This document shows, in pieces, positions 7,966-14,857 of a stretch of 64,000 nt of DNA. Below the pieces are notes generated by a model, which saw only the letters and a program-made list of their open reading frames with translations, did no database searches and was not told the DNA's origin. The position numbers and the translations under genes are program-made. Each line of letters starts with the position of its first letter. The first letter of the stretch is position 1. The stretch is from Arthrobacter sp. TMP15 (GTDB taxonomy: Bacteria > Actinomycetota > Actinomycetes > Actinomycetales > Micrococcaceae): NCBI RefSeq assembly GCF_039529835.1, contig NZ_CP154262.1, forward strand, positions 2,542,001 through 2,606,000. Direction: 5' to 3'.

Positions 7966-9732
7966 CTATTTTCGGCCGATAAACCAGTCTTGGAGCTTCT
8001 TCAAGCGTGTTTGCAGCTGGGATTCATTGGCTTGGGCCACGGCCGGTCCGCCACAGATGCGCCGCAGTTCGCTGTGCACCATGCCATGTGGCATCCCTGA
8101 GCGGGCGCTCCAGGCGGAGACATTCTTAGCTAATTCACCACGCAGGTCCATGAGCATCCGGTGGTCAACCATCGGCGGAGCTTCCGGCTCGGGTACGGTT
8201 TTTTTGCTACGGCGTGTTTGTTGGTCGGCTTGGTGTTGTCGCAGCAGGACGCCCATTTGTTCAGCATCAAGTAGGCCAGGGATACCAAGGAAGTCCAGCT
8301 CATCCTCACTGCCGATGGCACCGCCTGTGCCGAATTCACCGCCGTCGAACAAGACCCTGTCAAAAGATGCTTGGGATTCTAGTGCCTCAAACTTGAACTT
8401 TTCCAAGGTGTCCGAGGCTTTTTCCTCACGGTTGGCCTCGTCCATCTCGGAGTCTTCCTCGATGAATCCGTCCGGATCCTTGTCAGGCCGGTCAAGGGCG
8501 TGATCACGCTCAAGCTCCAGTTGGTTGGCCAATGCCATCAAGTTGGGCACAGAGGGCAGGAAGATGGACGCAGTTTCGCCTCTTTTACGCGCACGCACAA
8601 AACGGCCCACGGCCTGGGCGAAGAACAGGGGCGTTGCCGTTGATGTCGCATAGACGCCGACGGCCAAACGTGGCACGTCAACACCTTCGGATACCATCCG
8701 CACGGCCACCATCCACCGATTCTCTCCCGCTGAGAAAGCGTCGATCTTATCCGATGCCTTGCCATCGTCAGACAAAATCACTGTGGGCGCTTCCCCGGTG
8801 ATCTTTTTTAGTTGCGTCGCATAAGCGCGGGCGTCCTCATGGTCGGTGGCAATAACCATTCCACCGGCGTCGGGAACGGCCCGGCGAACCTCAGTGAGTC
8901 GCTTGTCTGCGGCAGCCAACACCGAGGGTATCCACTCCCCTACCGGGTTCAGCGCAGTACGCCACGCTTGCGAGGTGACATCCTTGGTCACTGCATCGCC
9001 AAGAGTGGCAGCCATTTCCTCGCCGGCACTGGTGCGCCAGCGCATCTGTCCGGAATAGGCCATGAACATCACTGGACGGACCACATGGTCCTTGAGCGCT
9101 TCGCCATAACCGTACGTGTAATCTGCCTTGGAACGGCGAATCCCATCCCGGTCCTCGGCATATTCCACGAACGGGATGGCGGCTGTATCGGAGCGGAAAG
9201 GTGTTCCTGTCAGCGCCAGGCGCCGCATGGCAGGATCAAATGCCTCCCGGATGCCATCACCCCAGGAGAGTGCGTCGCCGCCATGGTGAATTTCATCCAA
9301 GATGACAAGGGTTTTAGCGGCCTCGGTTTTGGCCCTGTGCAGAAGGGGTTTACTAGCAACCTGCGCGTACGTGACGGCTACGCCAATAAAACCCTTGCCG
9401 TGGCGACCGTCTGCGTTTTTGAAGTTGGGGTCGATGGCGATGCCAACCTTCGCAGCCGCATCGGCCCACTGACGTTTCAGGTGGTCTGTGGGCGTGACGA
9501 TGGTGACCCTATTAATGGTTCCCCGGGCGATCAGCTGAGTGGCAATATGCAGGGCGAAGGTGGTTTTTCCTGCCCCAGGGGTTGCTACCGCCAGGAAGTC
9601 TCTAGGGCTTTCTTGGAAGTATTTTTCCATGGCCTCGGACTGCCAGGCTCTTAGCTTTTGGGCCGTTCCCCACGCAGCACGCTCGGGGTACGCCGGAGGC
9701 AGCGACGGGCCACCAAACAAAGTCTCCGTCAC
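7966..9732 (-). CDS. Superfamily 2 DEAD/DEAH-box helicase
   Basis: The protein shows the ordered SF2 motifs: Walker A ATPGAGKTTFA, motif II as LDEIHH, motif III-like ALTGTPF, and motif VI QAVGRFVRAR, with a C-terminal domain of about 150 residues unlike known modules. It resembles the ResIII-type helicases that actinobacteria keep next to a DUF3039 gene. The start is uncertain: the GTG at 9732 (VTETLFGGP) is chosen; a TTG at 9750 in frame would add MDGGTF and has AGAGAAG just before it. The DUF3039 gene lies about 100 nt upstream on the same strand. Nucleic-acid substrate and process are unknown; no nuclease or methylase partner is present, so a restriction role is unlikely. Confidence 0.87.
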   Translation of the reverse strand: MTETLFGGPSLPPAYPERAAWGTAQKLRAWQSEAMEKYFQESPRDFLAVATPGAGKTTFALHIATQLIARGTINRVTIVTPTDHLKRQWADAAAKVGIAIDPNFKNADGRHGKGFIGVAVTYAQVASKPLLHRAKTEAAKTLVILDEIHHGGDALSWGDGIREAFDPAMRRLALTGTPFRSDTAAIPFVEYAEDRDGIRRSKADYTYGYGEALKDHVVRPVMFMAYSGQMRWRTSAGEEMAATLGDAVTKDVTSQAWRTALNPVGEWIPSVLAAADKRLTEVRRAVPDAGGMVIATDHEDARAYATQLKKITGEAPTVILSDDGKASDKIDAFSAGENRWMVAVRMVSEGVDVPRLAVGVYATSTATPLFFAQAVGRFVRARKRGETASIFLPSVPNLMALANQLELERDHALDRPDKDPDGFIEEDSEMDEANREEKASDTLEKFKFEALESQASFDRVLFDGGEFGTGGAIGSEDELDFLGIPGLLDAEQMGVLLRQHQADQQTRRSKKTVPEPEAPPMVDHRMLMDLRGELAKNVSAWSARSGMPHGMVHSELRRICGGPAVAQANESQLQTRLKKLQDWFIGRK

Positions 9733-9836
9733 GAAAGTTCCGCCATCCAATCACTTCTCTCATACGCACGCACCCCTATCCGGGCACGGTAAATCAACGG
9801 CTAATGTGCCGTTACAAGCAAGATTATTGCCCCAAA

Positions 9837-10166
9837 CTATTTCTTGGGGTTCTTCGGGCCCTTGCCCTTACCTTTGCCACCTTCTGGCATCAATCCCTCA
9901 TAGATGGCCTTGCAGTCAGGGCACACGGGGAACTTTTCGGGATCACGCCCAGGAGTCCAGACCTTGCCGCACAGTGCCACAACCGGGTCACCTGTCAGTG
10001 CGGATTCCATGATTTTTTCTTTGCGCACATAGTGCGAGAACCGTTCACTATCTCCTGGTTCAACTTCTTGGCGCAATTCCTCGCGCTCAATGACGGCTGT
10101 TGAACCGCCGCTGCGCTCAGGATTTCCCAGCGGGTCATTTTCAAAGGGGTCTGGAGGCAAACTCAT
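9837..10166 (-). CDS. DUF3039 family protein
   Basis: The 109-residue protein contains the DUF3039 core HYVRKEKIMESALTGDPVVA followed by LCGKVWTPGRDPEKFPVCPDC, where the three cysteines look like metal ligands, and ends in a Gly/Lys-rich tail (GGKGKGKGPKNPKK). The family is nearly confined to Actinobacteria and has no assigned function; the metal-binding cluster and basic tail would suit a nucleic-acid contact, but that is inference. TAGAAT stands 6 nt before the ATG with no ribosome binding site. It precedes the helicase gene on the same strand. Confidence 0.88.
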   Translation of the reverse strand: MSLPPDPFENDPLGNPERSGGSTAVIEREELRQEVEPGDSERFSHYVRKEKIMESALTGDPVVALCGKVWTPGRDPEKFPVCPDCKAIYEGLMPEGGKGKGKGPKNPKK

Positions 10167-10172
10167 AAAACT

Positions 10173-10178
10173 ATTCTA
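10173..10178 (-). promoter_or_regulatory. -10 box of a leaderless DUF3039 transcript
   Basis: TAGAAT on the minus strand, 6 nt before the ATG at 10166. Confidence 0.55.
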
Positions 10179-10274
10179 GCGTCATCGCGTTCACGACTCA
10201 CCGAGGTTCCGATCCTCGGAGCTGTCATTATCTCCAATCTCACGGGGGTTGCGCACAAGGGTTCGCAGAAAGTA

Positions 10275-10320
10275 CGACGCCGGGAGGAGAGTTAAGTGAT
10301 TAACTCCCCTCCCGGCGTCG
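10275..10320. terminator. Long hairpin (21-bp arms), probable nagB terminator
   Basis: The arm at 10275-10295 (CGACGCCGGGAGG... to GTTAA) pairs with 10300-10320 at 20 of 21 positions around a 4-nt loop (GTGA). It is the only strong hairpin downstream of nagB but is separated from the nagB stop by the 57-bp repeat array. No long T-run follows on either strand. Confidence 0.65.
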
Positions 10321-10329
10321 TTCCCCAAG

Positions 10330-10497
10330 TTCTCCCAAACCTCGCAAGCTCAGCCCGGGACCCTCGAACCCGTGGGCCCACCCGGGTTCTCCCAAACCTC
10401 GCAAGCTCAGCCCTGGACCCTCGAACCCGTGGGCCCACCCAAGTTCTCCCAAACCTCGCAAGCTCAGCCCGGGACCCTCGAACCCGTGGGCCTAGAC
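10330..10497. repeat. Three-copy 57-bp tandem repeat array
   Basis: Units begin at 10330, 10387 and 10444, each with TTCTCCCAAACCTCGCAAGC and the palindrome GTGGGCCCAC. The last unit ends at the nagB stop codon (10492-10494). Differences between copies are few (for example CCCGGG against CCCTGG). The minus-strand reading contains GGTTTGGGAGAA followed by TGGGTGGGCCCACG, nearly the same as the repeats inside prmC at 42.45-42.59 kb. Together with the hairpin and the DUF3039 promoter, this fills the gene-free stretch 10167-10491. Confidence 0.93.
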
Positions 10498-11274
10498 GCT
10501 CTGCCAGTCTGGCTTATTTTCGTAGGCGTTGCGGTAGCTGGGGGCATCTGCCAACTTAGATGCGGCGGCCTCATCAATAATGACTGTCGCGCGCGGGTGA
10601 AACTGCAAAATCGAGGCCGGGCAGGAAGCGGATACGGGGCCCTCAACGAAGTTCCTTACAGCGTCGGCCTTGCCTTCCCCAAAAGCAACAAGAACCAGGT
10701 GCCGGGCATCCATAATGGTGCCTAGACCTTGGGTCACCACGTGATGCGGGACTTGGTCGATGTTCTCAAAAAACCGTGCATTGTCCTGGCGAGTCTGTTC
10801 TGCCAAGGTTTTGATGCGGGTGCGCGAAGCCAGCGAAGACCCAGGCTCGTTAAAACCGATGTGACCGTTGGTGCCAACGCCCAGAATCTGCAGGTCAATC
10901 CCGCCAGCCGCAGCAATGGCATCTTCGTATTGCTTACACGCACTATCAATATCTGCCCCAGCACCATCAGGGCCATGGACGTTAATCGCCGCAACGTCCA
11001 CACGGTTGGTGAACTCACGCCTGATCACCTCTCGGTAAGACTCAAAGTGTCCCACGGGCAGGCCCACATACTCATCTAGGGCAAAGCCCCGCGTTTGAGT
11101 GAAGTTTAGACCCTCTTCATCGTGACGTCGGGCCAGCTCGTCGTAGATCGGCAGCGGAGAGGAACCGGTGGCCAGGCCAATGACGGCATTGGGCTTAGTG
11201 CGCACCAGTGACTCGATGGCGTCAGCCGCCAAGGCCCCAATTTCTTTCCTGCTTGGGAGGATAATGACCTCCAT
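10492..11274 (-). CDS. nagB: Glucosamine-6-phosphate deaminase
   Basis: NagB deaminates and isomerises glucosamine-6-phosphate to fructose-6-phosphate, following NagA in amino-sugar catabolism. The 260-residue protein shows GLATGSSPLPIYDEL (phosphate loop), FALDEYVGL (catalytic Asp region) and GVGTNGHIGFNEPGSSL. The ATG at 11274 (MEVIILPS) is chosen because GGAAG stands 8 nt upstream; an in-frame GTG at 11298 has no such site. nagA lies 9.5 kb away on the other strand, so the two are not an operon. Confidence 0.95.
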   Translation of the reverse strand: MEVIILPSRKEIGALAADAIESLVRTKPNAVIGLATGSSPLPIYDELARRHDEEGLNFTQTRGFALDEYVGLPVGHFESYREVIRREFTNRVDVAAINVHGPDGAGADIDSACKQYEDAIAAAGGIDLQILGVGTNGHIGFNEPGSSLASRTRIKTLAEQTRQDNARFFENIDQVPHHVVTQGLGTIMDARHLVLVAFGEGKADAVRNFVEGPVSASCPASILQFHPRATVIIDEAAASKLADAPSYRNAYENKPDWQSV

Positions 11275-11370
11275 GAAACACGCTTCCCTTCGCGGCACAC
11301 CTGTGCCTGTGCAGTTCTCAAGTATCGCTCATTAATTGCTTCAATCTTAGCTTTTACCCAGCGTCTTCCA

Positions 11371-12954
11371 CTAACGGTCGAGAGAAACAGCAAGTAACAA
11401 CTCCGGTGCACGCCTGTTGTAGATACCGGCGCCTTGGCGAATCCCGAGAATAAGGAGGATGGCGCCCAGCACGATTCCGACCAGCAACGTCACCCAGGCC
11501 AGGAACACCTGACCCGTTACAACTGCCACGATGGCGAGTATCAGTTCAGGCAGTACCAACAAGCCCAGGCCGCCAAATCCGGCCAGTTGTATCAACGCGG
11601 TGGATAAGCCGTTACCAGGTCGGCTCTTCAAGGGGCTCTCCCCAGGCAGTGGTGCATTCATGGTGAAACGAGCCGAAAAAACACTTGACAGTCCCAACCC
11701 TGATCCCACAACACCGATCACTAACCCAAGAGTTGCCAGCAACTGAACAAAGTCCTGGACCACAATGGCTCCAACAACTGCATACAAAACGCCCAACGGA
11801 AGCGCCAACACGGCAGCTGCAATGACGCGTCCAGTGCGGTCCGTTCGGCCGTCCACACCTGCCGCTATGTGAAGGGCGAATGCTGTGTTGTCATAGGAGA
11901 TGTCCGAGCTGATGGACCAAACCACCAAAAATGCCGCTAACGCTCCACCGAACCCTAGAGCCACCCCAATAGTGTTTCCTGCCCCTGTCTGCGAACCGGC
12001 AAAAACGAAAACCAACGGCACCAGCGGGGCAATAAGCAAGCCGGCGCTATAACGGGGATCCCGGAACCAGTAAGTAAGGCAGCGGGCGGCAACCGCCCCT
12101 GTAGGAGTAGCCGGGAACCAACCAAAAAAGCCCAACTTGCCGTTCCCGCGTCGCGTTCCACCAGAGTAAGCCGGAGTCACCAGGGCTCGCGCGAGGCAGA
12201 CTTTCCACACCCAGATAAGAACGGCAATGGTTGCCATGGCTATCAAGAACTTCAGTGCAGCCGGACCAAAGTGACCCTGAGCCGCTTCCGCTGGTACCGC
12301 CCAAATAGCACCCAGCGGCGTCCAAGAAACACTGTTGGCCAGTGCCGGCAGATACTCACGAAGGTCACTGATGCCTATGGCCATGTTAGAAATGATGGGG
12401 CCAAGGAACATCAAGGGGACAAGGACCACGATCCCGCTGATGTCCTTGAAACGCCGGCTTGAGGCCAAGCTAGCGCTAGCAGCCGTAATGGCGCGTGAGG
12501 CTGCAATGCACGTAATTGCGCCAAGCACACCGCATAGCAGCGCAAGCGGCACAACGGCCGGGTGACCCCACCAGGACGCTGCGGTGCCAATAGAGGCAAG
12601 CAAAGTGATCAGCCCCGGCACGCCAATAAAACTCGAGACCAGCAATCCGGCCAGCATGGACTTCATCGGGATGGCATAGGTGGTGAAACGTGCTGGATCG
12701 AGGGTCATATCCAAACCAGCAGCTACCACAGGGATAATCAGCCAACCAAGAATCAACGCAGCGCCGGCCAAAACAATCACCGTGCCGATGGCCTCTGGTG
12801 AGTTCGAGCCCAGAGCTGCCAGCCCAACGATTACCAAGCCCAGGACGCCGAGCCCGTACAAACCGCCCAGAATCAAGCCCACCAATTGCCATGGGCTGCG
12901 CTTGAGAGAGTTGCGCAAAAGTGCCAGTTTAAGTTTTACGAGCTGCGCAACCAT
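11371..12954 (-). CDS. ABC exporter permease
   Basis: The 527-residue protein is almost entirely hydrophobic, with about twelve membrane segments, and follows an ABC ATPase gene with a 19-nt overlap. The layout (MVAQLVKLKLALLRNSLKRSP then repeated helices) is that of large ABC-2-like permeases encoded in single-ATPase operons of Actinobacteria. The substrate is unknown; lipid-linked or antimicrobial compounds are typical for such exporters, but there is no regulator or resistance gene nearby to say more. Confidence 0.85.
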   Translation of the reverse strand: MVAQLVKLKLALLRNSLKRSPWQLVGLILGGLYGLGVLGLVIVGLAALGSNSPEAIGTVIVLAGAALILGWLIIPVVAAGLDMTLDPARFTTYAIPMKSMLAGLLVSSFIGVPGLITLLASIGTAASWWGHPAVVPLALLCGVLGAITCIAASRAITAASASLASSRRFKDISGIVVLVPLMFLGPIISNMAIGISDLREYLPALANSVSWTPLGAIWAVPAEAAQGHFGPAALKFLIAMATIAVLIWVWKVCLARALVTPAYSGGTRRGNGKLGFFGWFPATPTGAVAARCLTYWFRDPRYSAGLLIAPLVPLVFVFAGSQTGAGNTIGVALGFGGALAAFLVVWSISSDISYDNTAFALHIAAGVDGRTDRTGRVIAAAVLALPLGVLYAVVGAIVVQDFVQLLATLGLVIGVVGSGLGLSSVFSARFTMNAPLPGESPLKSRPGNGLSTALIQLAGFGGLGLLVLPELILAIVAVVTGQVFLAWVTLLVGIVLGAILLILGIRQGAGIYNRRAPELLLAVSLDR

Positions 12955-13727
12955 GACAACCCTGCACTCTCATGACGTCCGCCAACCAGCTCAACAAACT
13001 TCTCTTCCAGACTTTGACTGCCGCGAACGGCGTCCACTGTGCCGGCAGCCAAAACTCTACCGTTTGCAATAACTGCAACGTGATCGCACATACGCTGGAC
13101 CAGGTCCATGACGTGGCTGGAGACAATGACCGTACCGCCGGAGGTGACGTAGTCATGCAAAAGATCGCGAATGTTCGCGGCGGAAACCGGGTCCACAGAT
13201 TCAAACGGTTCATCCAAAACGAGCAGTCTCGGCGCATGGATTAGCGCTGCCGCGAGAGCAATTTTTTTGGTCATACCGGCTGAATAGTCAACCACTAAGG
13301 TTCCCGCGTCCTTGCTCAGGTCCAGTGCCGCTAAAAGGTCCTTCACACGCGAAGCAACAGTGTCTTTATCCATGCCACGTAGCAAACCCGCGTAGCTCAC
13401 CAGCTGCTCGCCGCTCAGGCGGTCAAAAAGACGCACCCCATCGGGCAGCAGACCCATGAGTCGCTTGGCATCCAGCGGATGCTGCCACACATCCACCCCG
13501 TGGACACACACTTGCCCGGAGTCGGGGCGCAACAAGCCTGTGGCCATAGATAGTGCCGTTGTCTTGCCTGCACCGTTGGGTCCCACAAGTCCGTAGAAGG
13601 AACCTGCCGGAACATCCAGGTCAATGTTATCCACGGCGATTTTAGGACCAAATCGTTTAGTTAGTCCACGGATAGACAGGGCTGGCGGGCGTCCCTCAGT
13701 TGGCGTTTGTGCAAAAGAGTTGTTCAT
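12936..13727 (-). CDS. ABC transporter ATP-binding protein
   Basis: The 263-residue ATPase has Walker A GPNGAGKTTALS, a signature that reads YSAGMTKKIALAAA (SAGMT in place of LSGGQ), Walker B LLVLDEPF, and the switch histidine in VIVSSHV. This is the pattern of the ABC-2 exporter class that works with a separate permease, which is the next gene (19-nt overlap). A TAGGGT box 7 nt before the ATG marks a leaderless transcript. A missing second permease gene suggests a homodimeric membrane part. Confidence 0.94.
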   Translation of the reverse strand: MNNSFAQTPTEGRPPALSIRGLTKRFGPKIAVDNIDLDVPAGSFYGLVGPNGAGKTTALSMATGLLRPDSGQVCVHGVDVWQHPLDAKRLMGLLPDGVRLFDRLSGEQLVSYAGLLRGMDKDTVASRVKDLLAALDLSKDAGTLVVDYSAGMTKKIALAAALIHAPRLLVLDEPFESVDPVSAANIRDLLHDYVTSGGTVIVSSHVMDLVQRMCDHVAVIANGRVLAAGTVDAVRGSQSLEEKFVELVGGRHESAGLSWLRSS

Positions 13728-13734
13728 GGTTCAA

Positions 13735-13740
13735 ACCCTA
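13735..13740 (-). promoter_or_regulatory. -10 box of a leaderless ABC exporter transcript
   Basis: TAGGGT on the minus strand, 7 nt before the ATG at 13727. Confidence 0.5.
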
Positions 13741-13813
13741 GCAACCGGGGTTGGTCTTACGACTCATCTAAAAGGACGAGATTGCCAGGCCCGGTGCGCT
13801 AAAGCGCTGTGCC

Positions 13814-14761
13814 CTAGAACAAGGCGCGCGCCAAAGCCTGGCGGGATACGGAAACCCGAGGGTCGCTGACACCAACAATTTCGTACAGCTCCAGTAAGCG
13901 GACTCTGACAGTGTCACGTTCGGGACCAAAATGCGTACTAATATACTTCACCAAACGAGCCAGCGCATCTTCAACATGCCCACCTATAACATCTAGATCG
14001 GCCACGGTCAGGAGGGCCTCAAGGTCGTCCTGATCAGCTGCTGCCCGAGTTCGGAATTCTTCGGCTTGGACAACGTTGATTTCAGCGGTACGAGTCATCA
14101 GGTGAACCTGGGCAAGCCCAATCTTGGCAGCCGAGTCATTGGGCATTTCCGCGAGGGCCTTCTCGTAGCTCGACTGTGCCAGCGCCAAATCACCGGCATC
14201 AATAGCATCCCGGGCAGCCTGATGTAGTGGAGGTAGCGGCGGTTCTTCCTCCTCGGCGGCTGGTTCCGCAGGGGCACCCAGCGTGCCTGTGACACCGTTG
14301 CTGGCAGCCACCTTCAGTAATTCGGTGAAGAACTCACGAATTTGTTCCTCTGGCAGCTCGCCCTCGAACATCGGGACAGGCTGGCCATTAATCAGTGCAA
14401 TGACAGTAGGTACGGCCGTGATGCCGAATGCTTGGGCGATCTGAGGGCTGGAATCCACATCCACCCGCCCCAGAGCAAGCTTGCCGCCGTACTCAGTGAT
14501 GAGTGGTTCAAGCAGCGAATTAACCTGAGCCGACTGCTGGGACCGCCCTGAACCCAATGAGACAACCACGGGGACTTTCTGGGACAACTGAACAAACTCC
14601 TGAAAACTTTGTTCGTTGACATCAACAGCGTAGGGCGAGCCACCAGTACGCGCTCCCGCTTGGGTGGCTGTGGCCCGGTTCTTCAAGGCTGAAAGATCGA
14701 CGGCACCGCGAAGATTGATCCCTGGCGCGGCGTTGGACGGCATGGGGCTGTTTTGACTCAT
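13814..14761 (-). CDS. Thioredoxin-like TPR protein, YbbN/CnoX type
   Basis: About residues 45-155 are a thioredoxin fold (VPVVVSLGSGRSQQS, then VDVDSSPQIAQAFGITAVPT with the cis-proline), but the active-site CxxC is replaced by SGRSQQ, so it cannot be an oxidoreductase. An acidic linker leads to a C-terminal helical region with TPR-like repeats (residues 180-315). This is the architecture of YbbN co-chaperones, which deliver clients to GroEL or DnaK. TAGAGT lies 6 nt before the ATG. It is a single-gene unit. Confidence 0.85.
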   Translation of the reverse strand: MSQNSPMPSNAAPGINLRGAVDLSALKNRATATQAGARTGGSPYAVDVNEQSFQEFVQLSQKVPVVVSLGSGRSQQSAQVNSLLEPLITEYGGKLALGRVDVDSSPQIAQAFGITAVPTVIALINGQPVPMFEGELPEEQIREFFTELLKVAASNGVTGTLGAPAEPAAEEEEPPLPPLHQAARDAIDAGDLALAQSSYEKALAEMPNDSAAKIGLAQVHLMTRTAEINVVQAEEFRTRAAADQDDLEALLTVADLDVIGGHVEDALARLVKYISTHFGPERDTVRVRLLELYEIVGVSDPRVSVSRQALARALF

Positions 14762-14767
14762 GAACTC

Positions 14768-14773
14768 ACTCTA
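14768..14773 (-). promoter_or_regulatory. -10 box of a leaderless transcript for the YbbN-like gene
   Basis: TAGAGT on the minus strand, 6 nt before the ATG at 14761. Confidence 0.5.
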
Positions 14774-14857
14774 ACTGTGCCAGCCCACGACGTTTCGATT
14801 TCTCGCCGCGGGTGAAACTTTAGGATGTCGGTTTCGGTAGGACTTATATCCGGGAGA

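Noticed and set aside
8812-9654. Plus-strand frame of 280 codons within the helicase gene
   Set aside because: Antisense to conserved helicase motifs; no similarity, no initiation site.
7966-10166. Helicase and DUF3039 genes as a phage-defence module
   Set aside because: No nuclease, methylase or toxin partner; the pair is a stable part of actinobacterial chromosomes.
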